From a virus: DNA of 59,548 nucleotides. This document shows positions 41,112-48,425 of this stretch, one piece after another. Each line of letters starts with the position of its first letter. Positions within the stretch are counted from its first letter, which is position 1. The position numbers and the translations under genes are program-made. The stretch lies in the IMG/VR virus record IMGVR_UViG_3300012926_000005, positions 1 to 59,548 of that record. One strand, written 5' to 3'. The notes beneath the pieces are model-generated. The model made no database searches, was not told the DNA's origin, and was given only the letters and a program-made list of their open reading frames with translations.

Positions 41112-42629
41112 TTAGTTTACCTCACTGAGATTGTAAGAACGTGCAACGTTGGACTTGGTTTCAGCCTGTATTTTATACAAGCCGGGTTCGGATGCGGAAA
41201 TGAATTTGCCTTCGGCCTGTTCGCGTAGCCGTGTGATAGTTTCACCAGCGGATACGGCAACCGGAACAACGTAGGTTGCAGCCTCTACCAGAGAACAGCG
41301 AAGGCGGAAAGCAAGGTCGCAGCATTGCTTGATTTCTGCGCCTGTCCATCCGGCATCTTTGGGCAGTTTGTCACCGTCCTTGATCTGGTATTTTTTGGCG
41401 TACAGATTCCAAATAGCTGTACGCTCTGTCTGGTTCGGAAGATCGTAAAAGAACGTGCCAAAGTTGAAGCGTCGGCGCAATTCTGGTTTCAGGGAGTCGA
41501 TGGAATTACAAGTGCCGACAAACAGCGTACGGCCTTGAGAGATAGCCTTGACGATTGCAAGGGCATGGCGAAGGTTTGCACCTGATTCGCCTACTAGGGA
41601 ACCTTTCATTCCCGAGAGGTCAAATTGAATCAGGGGAACGCCGAAGCTACCAGCAGCGGCTTTAGGGATGGCGGTTTTGCCCGCACCTGGGGGGCCTATG
41701 GATAGCATTCCGGTAGCTTGTTCGTCCTGCATCCAAGAAAGCAGTGTGCCGTGCATCTCTTGCGAGACTCCAGACAAATCGCCCTCTGTGCCTGCTAGGG
41801 CCTTTTCTATCTCGTCTAGCAGGACAATGCAGCGAAAAGGATTGTTACCTTCAAAAACCCGCGTCATGAAAGTAATGGCATTGGAGCATCCGCGAATGTC
41901 GGAAAACGTCTCAGAACCACGCCAGACGGACAGGCCAGGGGTTTGTTCTATTTGTGTCCGTTTCCTGTCCCACAAGCCCGCCACGTCAAGCCCTGACGGG
42001 CTTATAGACATGGCTACAGACTGTTCAGTCGGGAACGCAGCTAGCCCGCACGTGGCGTCAATGGCTTGAGAGATAACCGCGTCCGTCAATTCAGGCATCG
42101 ACTTGATTTGTTTTTTGGCTTCTGAGTAGACGCCAGTGATGATCGTCTTCAGTTCGTCCAACGTTGGCAGGGGTTCATCTAAGACCATGAAATCATGTTT
42201 CAGTTCTGCCGGGAGTTTGATGTCATGACAGAGAAAAACCAGAGTGCAGCCCTTGGACTTAAAAACGTCTCGAAGATTCCAAGCTGCTTGAATGAACGGC
42301 GCATCAAAAAACTTATGTGCGTTCATCACGAAAAGAATGGTCAAGTCAGGTAGCTTGATTGCTTCCCCAAGTGCCTGCACTGGATTGCGTACGGTTGACG
42401 GATTTTGACCGTAGGCCGTGCAAGCTGATTTGCTGGCTTGTGAATTGGTAAGGGCTTGAATACCGCGTACACAGTCCCAGGACAATGCAGGCACATCTAA
42501 GTCCTGCACTTTGGAGCACTGCGCCAAAATTGCGGCAATGGTAGCTTGGGGATCAGCGGTTTTGACGGCGACTAACGGGACACTGCGTTCCCGTGCCGAC
42601 TTGAATAACTGCATGAAGGTTTTAGCCAT
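41112..42629 (-). CDS. Ycf46-like AAA+ ATPase with Walker B before Walker A
   Basis: 505 aa. The N-terminal 230 residues follow the Ycf46/AAA N-domain (VQDLDVPALSWDCVRGIQ, NPVQALGEAI, DLTILFVMNAHKFF). Then CIVLLDEIEKALAG (267-280) is a Walker B, followed by GTLLSWMQ, and only then the Walker A IGPPGAGKT (311-319), LVGESG (345-350), sensor-1-like GTCNS (372-376) and RRRF (385-388). Normal AAA+ has A before B, so the core is permuted. It opens the conserved minus-strand set (DUF1257, DUF2997, DUF3150) and is probably a remodelling motor. Confidence 0.8.
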   Translation of the reverse strand: MAKTFMQLFKSARERSVPLVAVKTADPQATIAAILAQCSKVQDLDVPALSWDCVRGIQALTNSQASKSACTAYGQNPSTVRNPVQALGEAIKLPDLTILFVMNAHKFFDAPFIQAAWNLRDVFKSKGCTLVFLCHDIKLPAELKHDFMVLDEPLPTLDELKTIITGVYSEAKKQIKSMPELTDAVISQAIDATCGLAAFPTEQSVAMSISPSGLDVAGLWDRKRTQIEQTPGLSVWRGSETFSDIRGCSNAITFMTRVFEGNNPFRCIVLLDEIEKALAGTEGDLSGVSQEMHGTLLSWMQDEQATGMLSIGPPGAGKTAIPKAAAGSFGVPLIQFDLSGMKGSLVGESGANLRHALAIVKAISQGRTLFVGTCNSIDSLKPELRRRFNFGTFFYDLPNQTERTAIWNLYAKKYQIKDGDKLPKDAGWTGAEIKQCCDLAFRLRCSLVEAATYVVPVAVSAGETITRLREQAEGKFISASEPGLYKIQAETKSNVARSYNLSEVN

Positions 42630-42646
42630 AGAATCTCCTGAAAGTT

Positions 42647-42660
42647 GTCCAACGTTAGAC
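42647..42660 (-). repeat. 14-mer copy before AAA+ gene
   Basis: Lies between a membrane microprotein stop and the AAA+ ATG on the minus strand. Confidence 0.85.
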
Positions 42661-42761
42661 TACTGTGCAAGTCTGAGAAGCAACGGCAAAACGCCGTAAG
42701 CCGCGAGTAAAGCAAGTGTCCAGACGGCGATAGAAGCAAGGGAAGAGACGAAACGGCGCAT
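42660..42761 (-). CDS. Single-pass membrane microprotein
   Basis: 33 aa: RRFVSS then one hydrophobic helix (SIAVWTLALLAAYGVLPLLL). TAATG overlap with the upstream gene; the 14-mer (42647-42660) follows the stop. Confidence 0.5.
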   Translation of the reverse strand: MRRFVSSLASIAVWTLALLAAYGVLPLLLRLAQ

Positions 42762-42988
42762 TAGTTAACCTCTCTGGAAATCTCACCTAAAAACAGGGCT
42801 GTAGCTTCATAGGTCATAATGATTGGTTCGCCATCGCCTTCGCCTATGAGAGCGAGGAGACAGGACGCATGGAAGTTTGCGGCCACGATGCAAACGGACT
42901 CAGGCAGGTAGGCAAAGCGAAACAGCGGAATTTCACGTTTCGCCGTGGCAAGCGTAGGTAGAGCGGCAATGGGATCAGTGTTAAGCAT
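42761..42988 (-). CDS. Small hypothetical protein
   Basis: 75 aa from ATG 42988 (GTAGGACT upstream; frame continues to 43033). Hydrophobic, Cys/Ala-rich (FAYLPESVCIVAANFHASCLLALIGEGDGEPI). It overlaps the upstream gene by eight bases. Confidence 0.45.
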   Translation of the reverse strand: MLNTDPIAALPTLATAKREIPLFRFAYLPESVCIVAANFHASCLLALIGEGDGEPIIMTYEATALFLGEISREVN

Positions 42989-43121
42989 GGGGAGTCCTAC
43001 GTCTGTACTCATCCATGATTGCGCGATAGACAAAGTTACGTGTGCCTACGTACCAGCGCCAGTTTTCAGCAATGTCTAGCTCTAGCAGTTCGATAGCTCG
43101 CTTGACTGTCAGGTAAGGCAT
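42981..43121 (-). CDS. Small basic protein
   Basis: 46 aa, SD TTGAGGACACC. YLTVKRAIELLELDIAENWRWYVGTRNFVYRAIMDEYRRR is helical and Arg-rich. It is not covered by longer open frames. Confidence 0.55.
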   Translation of the reverse strand: MPYLTVKRAIELLELDIAENWRWYVGTRNFVYRAIMDEYRRRTPHA

Positions 43122-43160
43122 GGTGTCCTCAATTACGGCCAATAGCCGTGTGAAATGATG

Positions 43161-43517
43161 TTACTGATTACAGGTACAAATCTCTCTAGGGGAACGGTCG
43201 TTTAGCTCGATACAGGACGCTGTGTGCATACTGCCGTAGTGCTGACAAGGTGCATGGCCGATGAACGGATCACCAACTAGTACATACAAGGCAGAGGCGT
43301 AAGCGAAGGGTTCTAGGAGTTTGCCGTTACCGATTTGTCGTATAACAAGAGGCAGTCCAGAGCGTTCAATGGCATGAGATAAGAGCAAGAGGCCACCATG
43401 GAATTCAATGTAAGGGATTTCACCGCGCATTACTATCTGTCCGTAGCGGTGAGTAACAGGAATGAGGGAAACGCCTTTCGCCGTGTGTGAAACAGGTGTT
43501 GACTTTGATTGTGTCAT
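43161..43517 (-). CDS. Hypothetical protein
   Basis: 118 aa from ATG 43517 (TCAGGAGTCC SD). Hydrophobic beta/alpha pattern with Cys/His near the end (GHAPCQHYGSMHTASC ... CTC). Possibly metal-binding; no family recognised. Confidence 0.5.
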   Translation of the reverse strand: MTQSKSTPVSHTAKGVSLIPVTHRYGQIVMRGEIPYIEFHGGLLLLSHAIERSGLPLVIRQIGNGKLLEPFAYASALYVLVGDPFIGHAPCQHYGSMHTASCIELNDRSPREICTCNQ

Positions 43518-43936
43518 AAGGACTCCTGAGAGTAGAGATGGCAAGAGGCTAAGTGATGCTGCCCTTTAGTGGATTGTGCTTTAGGTGTTATTGCATGACA
43601 AGTGCAAGTTTGGACTGAGGGGTTAGAGGAAGAGAGGGGAAGGGTTTGCAGGGAAGCAACGTAGTGAGCATTCATGCTCTTAGCTTTAGAGTGAGCGTGA
43701 GCCTTACCATTGCAGTTAAAATCTGCATTTGTATCGCGGTCATAGACAAACCAACGGCCTTTCTCGCGTATTGCAATGTAGCGCGTGATATGACTTACAG
43801 CGTGTTCGCCTACTACAAATATGCTGTTATGCCGAAAACGGCACTGTGAGCACTTGTGTCTTCCCTGTGGATTGTGCTTAGGCTCTGTGGGCTGAGAGGA
43901 GTTACTTCCCTGCCCGTGCTTAACTTGTTCTGCCAT
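43514..43936 (-). CDS. Cys/His-rich protein, first gene of minus operon
   Basis: 140 aa, SD CCTGAGGTG. CSQCRFRH at about residues 29-36 and later CTCH and CHLY, with several His, suggest zinc binding; YIAIREKGRWFVYDRDTNADF gives a beta domain. The promoter at 43955-43982 is 20-50 nt upstream. Confidence 0.55.
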   Translation of the reverse strand: MAEQVKHGQGSNSSQPTEPKHNPQGRHKCSQCRFRHNSIFVVGEHAVSHITRYIAIREKGRWFVYDRDTNADFNCNGKAHAHSKAKSMNAHYVASLQTLPLSSSNPSVQTCTCHAITPKAQSTKGQHHLASCHLYSQESL

Positions 43937-43954
43937 GAATCACCTCAGGAGAAG

Positions 43955-43982
43955 AGAATAGCAGATTGATAAATGCAGTCAA
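43955..43982 (-). promoter_or_regulatory. Minus-strand promoter with TTTATCAA box
   Basis: On the minus strand TTGACT (43982-43977), 16 bp, TATTCT (43960-43955). TTTATCAA lies in the spacer (43973-43966). It starts the whole minus operon. Confidence 0.75.
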
Positions 43983-44506
43983 GCATAAAACGAGTTCTGA
44001 GCATAGAAAAGATACTTAGAAAAGATTACACAGTGAGACGACACCGGAGTGAGCGCAGCGAGCGGAGGTCTGGTAGGATAGCTGAGAGGTTAAGGGTTAT
44101 GGGAGAGGGGCTAAGAGAGGTTTGGGTATGTCAGATATGCGGCTATGAATGGCTGAAGAGTCGACAGAGGCATAGCGGCGAACGGCCTAAGCGGTGCGCT
44201 TCGGGGAAGTGTCGGAGTTCGTTATGGGACAGGGCGCGACGGTCTAACGTTGGACGGCCTGACAGGAGTGTGGTTAAGGCTAAGGGGCATCTGCCTACTC
44301 TCACGGCTAACGGAGAGCATAGCGGGCTTTGTAGCTGTCTGGTGTGCCTGTGGGCGATAGCAGGGTCACAGGGGGCCACGAAAGGGAGGACAGGGGTAAC
44401 GAAAGGCAGAGGGGGCCAGGAGGAGGGGGTATCTGTTCGCCCGTCTGTTTCGCCCGTCTCTTCTCATGTCGCTTCCGGTGTCGTGTCCGACAGGTTGTCC
44501 GTGTAG
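43973..44506 (+). CDS. Zinc-ribbon protein
   Basis: 177 aa if started at ATG 43973; ATG 44098 is an alternative giving 135 aa. VWVCQICGYEWLKSRQRHSGERPKRCASGKCRSSLWDR is a two-CxxC ribbon of a type seen in small phage DNA-binding proteins. The 14-mer (44242) encodes SNVGRPD. The Ser/Gly-rich end is likely disordered. Divergent from the minus operon, so regulation may be shared. Confidence 0.5.
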   Translation: MQSSIKRVLSIEKILRKDYTVRRHRSERSERRSGRIAERLRVMGEGLREVWVCQICGYEWLKSRQRHSGERPKRCASGKCRSSLWDRARRSNVGRPDRSVVKAKGHLPTLTANGEHSGLCSCLVCLWAIAGSQGATKGRTGVTKGRGGQEEGVSVRPSVSPVSSHVASGVVSDRLSV

Positions 44507-44612
44507 GGGTGAGCGGCGGGAGGGGGATAATACTTTGCTACCGAGAAAATTTTGCTGTTATTTCTTTTTTCAGTGTTGGAGTTCTTTGCAGATTGGACTC
44601 CATATTCACTTA

Positions 44613-44795
44613 ATGCAGCGGAACATTGAAATTCATGTGCCATTTGGTTTTTTGAGAATAGGGTGGTACTTGGACTGTGAAGATGAGAGAAACGAGATTT
44701 ACGGTAAGAGTTACGGTTGGGACGATGGCATTTGGGAGTGGGGCGTAAGTACGGAGGACTACCAGGGGGAAGAAGAAGCTGAGCTTGACAATTGA
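44613..44795 (+). CDS. Acidic small protein
   Basis: 60 aa from ATG 44613. Strongly acidic, Trp-rich (WYLDCEDERNEIYGKSYGWDDGIWEWG, then EDYQGEEEAELD). Could mimic DNA or inhibit a host protein, as many acidic phage early proteins do; unproven. No SD is visible. Confidence 0.5.
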   Translation: MQRNIEIHVPFGFLRIGWYLDCEDERNEIYGKSYGWDDGIWEWGVSTEDYQGEEEAELDN

Positions 44796-44812
44796 TAAAT
44801 CCATGTTATAGT
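44785..44812 (+). promoter_or_regulatory. Promoter with TTGATAAA box, leaderless for 44820
   Basis: TTGACA 44785-44790, 16 bp, TATAGT 44807-44812. TTGATAAA at 44792-44799 sits just after the -35. ATG 44820 is 8 nt past the -10. Confidence 0.8.
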
Positions 44813-44819
44813 ACTTGAC

Positions 44820-45149
44820 ATGATTAAGTCCGCAGTAGTTATTGCGAAGTTGCTAGGAACTGAGGGATTCACGGATCACCTTGGAAACCAGATCGAGAAG
44901 TATTGGAAGAATCAAGCAGGATTGACGGATAGGCAGAAACGGCAGCTAGTGCAACTGGATAAAGCAATATCGGAAATCAGCCACAAGTTAGACGTGAAGG
45001 AACGGCTGGCGTTTGGGAGGTTTATCGGTTTGCATAAGAAGATGAGCTTTGACGCTGGGTTAAGGATTGGTCTTACGACTCATGCAGTCAAGAACGACAA
45101 GGAAACTGAAGGTGTGACAGGTACTCAGTTCTTAACGGCTAAAAAATAA
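44820..45149 (+). CDS. Hypothetical helical protein
   Basis: 109 aa, mostly helical (IKSAVVIAKLLGTEGFTDHLGNQIEKYW; LVQLDKAISEISHKLDVKERLAFGRFI). Begins at the predicted transcription start. No family recognised. Confidence 0.5.
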   Translation: MIKSAVVIAKLLGTEGFTDHLGNQIEKYWKNQAGLTDRQKRQLVQLDKAISEISHKLDVKERLAFGRFIGLHKKMSFDAGLRIGLTTHAVKNDKETEGVTGTQFLTAKK

Positions 45150-45168
45150 AACTGGCGGCGGGGCGGGA

Positions 45169-45240
45169 ATGGCATTCAGCAACGTGAAGATGGACGATCC
45201 GAACGAGTTTTGGGATGCGTTTGCGTGGCCGCAGCCGTAG
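45169..45240 (+). CDS. 23-aa acidic microprotein
   Basis: ATG with GGGCGGGA upstream. Sequence style SNVKMDDPNEFWDAFAWPQP, acidic with two Trp. Short, so uncertain. Confidence 0.4.
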   Translation: MAFSNVKMDDPNEFWDAFAWPQP

Positions 45241-45264
45241 GAGCGACCTAAGTCAGAATCACTC

Positions 45265-45636
45265 ATGGTTCAGGGTCAGCGTATCGGCTTCAATGGATCG
45301 GAAGTGGGACGGGAGCAACCTATGAGGATTGTGCAGCATTCGTTCACGGTACAACTAGCGCAGGCGTTCCCGGATTTCCGTTTAGAGCAGGCCGTAAATG
45401 CCTCTGGGTCTTCTTTGTACTGCGTGTGTAGGAACTGTGCTGGAGAGGTCGCGCTATCGCCATCCGTATTCGCTAGCGTTTCATCGGAGAGGGCGGCAGA
45501 ATATGTTTCGTCTAACTTGGTGAGACACAGGCAGATGTGCAAGACTCCCGGTCAGATTGCACTCGAAGTTCAGCAACGGCAAACGGTGGTGCCGGAAGTA
45601 AAGCAGTTCGCCAGAAAATACACGGTAACGGAGTAA
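45265..45636 (+). CDS. Hypothetical protein with Cys cluster
   Basis: 123 aa. YCVCRNCAGEV and later HRQMC form a CxCxxC...HxxxC arrangement, a likely zinc site. Helical at both ends. Followed three bases later by the beta-domain gene. Confidence 0.5.
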   Translation: MVQGQRIGFNGSEVGREQPMRIVQHSFTVQLAQAFPDFRLEQAVNASGSSLYCVCRNCAGEVALSPSVFASVSSERAAEYVSSNLVRHRQMCKTPGQIALEVQQRQTVVPEVKQFARKYTVTE

Positions 45637-45639
45637 GGC

Positions 45640-46392
45640 ATGGACGCAGATGTAAAGCAAATCATAGACGCAGCCGACAAGCTAGACGTTAAGCTGTCGC
45701 AGACTTTGGCTGACGTGACGGCAGGAAGACTGACGGCAACGGTTTTTCGGGATTTGGAAAAATTGCCGTTGGCTAAAGTTAAGACGCCGTTGTTGTGGTT
45801 GCAGGACGGTAATGTCGGTAACAGTGGGGGAGCCAGCCCGAAACCCCACGGCAGTTTTTCTTTCGCTAACTCCGGCGATGTCACGATATTTCCCGCAGGA
45901 GCGTTTGACAATTATTTCTTCCTTATGACGTTTCCCTTGCCGCAGGCGATTCCTGGTAACTTTGTGTTGGCTTTTGACAACTTCTCTGTGGTTCCGGAGT
46001 CGGCGGGTTTGTGTCAGGCATTGGAAGCGCAGATTGAAGTCAGGGACGGAATCAATGTTTACAATATGGCGTGGCAAGCAGATCAGTCAAGTAAGACCAT
46101 GCGGCTATTTAACCATGTGGCGCAGAAGTGGGTAGAAGTGCCGAGTATTCCGTTTCCGGACTTGTCAAAGCCTGTGCGATGGTCGGCGGAATTCCGGATT
46201 GACCGGGTAGCCAGCACGACAACCCATGATGTGTTGTGGCTGAATGGTGTCAGGTATCCGGTAGGGGTAACGCAACCAGCAACGCCAATAGTGACTCCGA
46301 TAGAAATGAGCGTAGCTTTCCAGTTGGACGCTAATGCCGCTGGGTCTAATTATACGGCGGAAATTTCCGGCATGAAGGTAGCATGGCTGTAA
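45640..46392 (+). CDS. Jelly-roll/LamG-like beta protein
   Basis: 250 aa. Residues 1-50 helical (VKQIIDAADKLDVKLSQTL), then a beta-sandwich-like domain to the end: FFLMTFPLPQAIPGNFVLAFDNF, RWSAEFRIDRV, DVLWLNGVRYPV, IEMSVAFQLDANAAGSNYTAEISGM. Concanavalin-like folds often bind glycans; a particle or cell-surface role is plausible. Confidence 0.45.
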   Translation: MDADVKQIIDAADKLDVKLSQTLADVTAGRLTATVFRDLEKLPLAKVKTPLLWLQDGNVGNSGGASPKPHGSFSFANSGDVTIFPAGAFDNYFFLMTFPLPQAIPGNFVLAFDNFSVVPESAGLCQALEAQIEVRDGINVYNMAWQADQSSKTMRLFNHVAQKWVEVPSIPFPDLSKPVRWSAEFRIDRVASTTTHDVLWLNGVRYPVGVTQPATPIVTPIEMSVAFQLDANAAGSNYTAEISGMKVAWL

Positions 46393-46598
46393 GAGTTGAG
46401 GTCGTGTCAGCAGATGGAGTCTTGACGATTCCTGTAAATGCTGACGAGTACAACGTTAGACGTGAGCACGGGATGTTGTTACGTCATGGTATCGCTGTGT
46501 ATGGCAAGTCGATCATAAAACAAAAGTATGGTAGTTTTACCTGCTATCAGCAAGGATTGACTGTGGCCGAAGATTTTGACTATCAAGACCCAGCTTGA
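46383..46598 (+). CDS. Small hypothetical protein
   Basis: 71 aa, overlapping the previous gene by 10 nt. Beta-rich with basic residues (VEVVSADGVLTIPVNADEYNVRREHGMLLR). A one-mismatch 14-mer encodes YNVRR. Ends within the -35 region of the next promoter. Confidence 0.5.
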   Translation: MAVRVEVVSADGVLTIPVNADEYNVRREHGMLLRHGIAVYGKSIIKQKYGSFTCYQQGLTVAEDFDYQDPA

Positions 46599-46622
46599 CA
46601 TCTTTATCAAACCGTGTATACT
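46595..46622 (+). promoter_or_regulatory. Promoter with TTTATCAA box, leaderless for 46629
   Basis: TTGACA 46595-46600, 16 bp, TATACT 46617-46622 with an upstream TG. TTTATCAA at 46603-46610. ATG 46629 is 7 nt past the -10. It may feed XRE, lysozyme and packaging genes. Confidence 0.8.
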
Positions 46623-46628
46623 CAGGCA

Positions 46629-46880
46629 ATGAGTTTCGAGCAGCAGTTCACGGGGATGGTAGACGACTTACATAACCATGAACGTTTTGCCGTGCGACTG
46701 GCACTGATTCAATCGGGTACGATGCAGAGATGGACGGAGGAAGCCAATGCAGTTAAGTTCCGCAATCGTTTTAGGCGATACACTCAAAAGGTCAACCTCA
46801 ACCAACTGGTTGCAAAAACGATGGGGCGGCTGGTGGGGTTGCGCCATCGGCGGGGCGTTGCTGGCGATGGGCCTAGGTGA
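46629..46880 (+). CDS. Basic hypothetical protein
   Basis: 83 aa from ATG 46629. N-terminal helix, then an Arg/Lys-rich half (FRNRFRRYTQKVN). The last 134 nt overlap the next gene in another frame, so the C-terminal end may be shared DNA with low constraint. Confidence 0.45.
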   Translation: MSFEQQFTGMVDDLHNHERFAVRLALIQSGTMQRWTEEANAVKFRNRFRRYTQKVNLNQLVAKTMGRLVGLRHRRGVAGDGPR

Positions 46881-47127
46881 GCAGTTCTTAGCCGAGATAA
46901 CGCACACGGGCATGAGTCCGCTGGATTGTCCGTCCGTAGAAAAGGCTTTGCCGTGGCTGACGCAGCCGATACTCGATGAAATTACCCGGCTATACCATGA
47001 AGTCATTCAGGGTCGAATCACGATTGAAACCGTGGCGGCGTATGTGCAGACGGTGGAGCCGCAGACGATTTCAGTAGAAATTGGCGAATATCAGTTCGGT
47101 TTCTCAGGTATAAAGACTTACGCATGA
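46747..47127 (+). CDS. Hypothetical phage protein
   Basis: 126 aa, strong SD GGAGGAAGCC. Trp/Gly-rich start (STNWLQKRWGGWWGCAIGGALLAMGLG), then helices (ALPWLTQPILDEITRLYHEVIQG). The style matches a common phage family just upstream of regulators, name unknown. ATGA-coupled to the XRE gene. Confidence 0.55.
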   Translation: MQLSSAIVLGDTLKRSTSTNWLQKRWGGWWGCAIGGALLAMGLGEQFLAEITHTGMSPLDCPSVEKALPWLTQPILDEITRLYHEVIQGRITIETVAAYVQTVEPQTISVEIGEYQFGFSGIKTYA

Positions 47128-47429
47128 AGAAGGCAAACAAATGGAATGGGAAAACAGCGCCGACGATCTCACGGAAGACGAATGGCAAAGATTCCAATGG
47201 GGCCGAGTCCGCAGCGCTAGTTCTTCTGCGGCAAGACTTCGCTCTGCATTGTCGCAGACTGAGAACGGGCATGGGGTTGACGCAAGCGGAGTTTGGTAAG
47301 TTGCTGGGCTACGGTAAGACCAACGGCTATGTTGCGGTAAGTCGGCTGGAGCGGGGAGAACATAAGCCACAGCAAGAGTATTTAGTCCGGTTCATGGAAA
47401 TTCAGATCAAGTACGACAATCGAGTTTAG
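47124..47429 (+). CDS. XRE-family HTH regulator
   Basis: 101 aa. CRRLRTGMGLTQAEFGKLLGYGKTNGYVAVSRLERGEHKPQQEYLVRF is a Cro/CI-type HTH (about residues 43-92). The 40-residue N-terminus is polar and basic. ATGA overlap with the previous gene. The 14-mer follows its stop by less than 20 nt, so autoregulation is possible. One of two candidate binders of the genome's repeated motifs. Confidence 0.75.
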   Translation: MKKANKWNGKTAPTISRKTNGKDSNGAESAALVLLRQDFALHCRRLRTGMGLTQAEFGKLLGYGKTNGYVAVSRLERGEHKPQQEYLVRFMEIQIKYDNRV

Positions 47430-47442
47430 TCCAACGTTAGAC
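47429..47442 (-). repeat. 14-mer copy after XRE gene
   Basis: Starts at the end of the XRE stop codon, just before the TTG-start gene. Confidence 0.85.
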
Positions 47443-47453
47443 AGGAGAAAATT

Positions 47454-47885
47454 TTGGCCTACGGCATTCCCAAGATCACCAGCAAGGAACTAAAGCAGCA
47501 GATACTTGACTGCATTTCGGCGGTTCTGGAAAGAGACGCCAACCTGTCCGGAAACAATCTAGCCTTCTACGGCGCGGACATTGATTTCAAGATGGATTTG
47601 ACGCTGGTGTCACGGGGCGAACAGCGCGTAGGAGTGTTCGCCACGGCCACAGTAGGCGATTCTAGCCCTCCGCAGAAGCCAGAGGGGTCAGTGAAGCCTA
47701 CGGTTCCAGAAGCCCCACAGAAGGCAACTGTTAAGGTTTCAGGCCGACGCCAGACAGGGAGGAAACATGTCGCTCACAAGAACCCTAGCAGTACTGACAA
47801 GAGCCTGGAGTCAAAGCCGGGGGCAGCACAAGCGGACAAACGAACTGTTGTTACGCTTAGTCCGGGCACAGGAGAAATTAGCTAA
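47454..47885 (+). CDS. Hypothetical protein
   Basis: 143 aa, TTG start with AGGAG. The first 70 residues are alpha/beta (LKQQILDCISAVLERDA ... YGADIDFKMDLTLVSRGEQRVGVFAT), then a Pro/Lys/Ser disordered tail. The tail overlaps the 47767 gene. Confidence 0.5.
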   Translation: MAYGIPKITSKELKQQILDCISAVLERDANLSGNNLAFYGADIDFKMDLTLVSRGEQRVGVFATATVGDSSPPQKPEGSVKPTVPEAPQKATVKVSGRRQTGRKHVAHKNPSSTDKSLESKPGAAQADKRTVVTLSPGTGEIS

Positions 47886-47988
47886 TATTCCTGACCCGGA
47901 CATAAAGCAAGAGCAATTCAAGTTAACGAGTATTGACCGTCAGGCAGACGAACCGGACGACGACGAATCAGAGGGGTTGGAGTTTTGA
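47767..47988 (+). CDS. Small protein overlapping the previous gene
   Basis: 73 aa with a very strong SD (AGGGAGGAAAC) inside the 47454 gene. Basic N-terminal helix (LTRTLAVLTRAWSQSRGQHKRTNELLLRLVRAQEKL), strongly acidic end (DEPDDDESEG). Just before the lysozyme; it could be a membrane-associated lysis helper, but no clear transmembrane segment is present. Confidence 0.5.
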   Translation: MSLTRTLAVLTRAWSQSRGQHKRTNELLLRLVRAQEKLANIPDPDIKQEQFKLTSIDRQADEPDDDESEGLEF

Positions 47989-48416
47989 TTACAAATATCC
48001 TGAGTCAATTAAAACGGGATGAGGGCTTGAGCCTCAAGCCCTATCGGGATAGTCGCGGCATTATTACGGTGGGTTACGGCCACAACTTAGAAGTTAACCG
48101 CGAGAGCGCCAGAGAAATCACAGAAGAACGCGCTAACCAGTTTCTCCAGTCTGACCTAGAGGAAGTTACGCGGCGAATCCATATGAAAATAGATTGGGCC
48201 GACAGGCTAGATACTGTCCGGTTTGGCGTCCTGCAAAACTTGGGTTTTAATGTCGGTGTTGGTGCGCTGCTAGGTTTCAAGAAAACTCTGGGCTATATCG
48301 AGAACGGCGACTATAACAGCGCAGCCGATGAAATGCTTGATTCAGATTGGGCCAAGCAAGTAGGCGACCGGGCGGTACGGCTGGCAGAACAAATGCGCTC
48401 CGGCCAATGGGTCTAA
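47985..48416 (+). CDS. GH24 lysozyme (endolysin)
   Basis: 143 aa, TTG start overlapping the previous TGA. E13, D22 and T28 with GYGHNL keep the exact spacing of T4 lysozyme E11-D20-T26. It cleaves the muramic acid-GlcNAc bond of peptidoglycan. No signal peptide or SAR helix, so a holin is needed. It ends at the 14-mer. Confidence 0.9.
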   Translation: MITNILSQLKRDEGLSLKPYRDSRGIITVGYGHNLEVNRESAREITEERANQFLQSDLEEVTRRIHMKIDWADRLDTVRFGVLQNLGFNVGVGALLGFKKTLGYIENGDYNSAADEMLDSDWAKQVGDRAVRLAEQMRSGQWV

Positions 48417-48424
48417 CGTTGGAC
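48411..48424 (+). repeat. 14-mer copy between lysozyme and terminase
   Basis: Includes the lysozyme stop (TAA) and ends one base before the terminase small-subunit ATG. Confidence 0.85.
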
Positions 48425-48425
48425 T

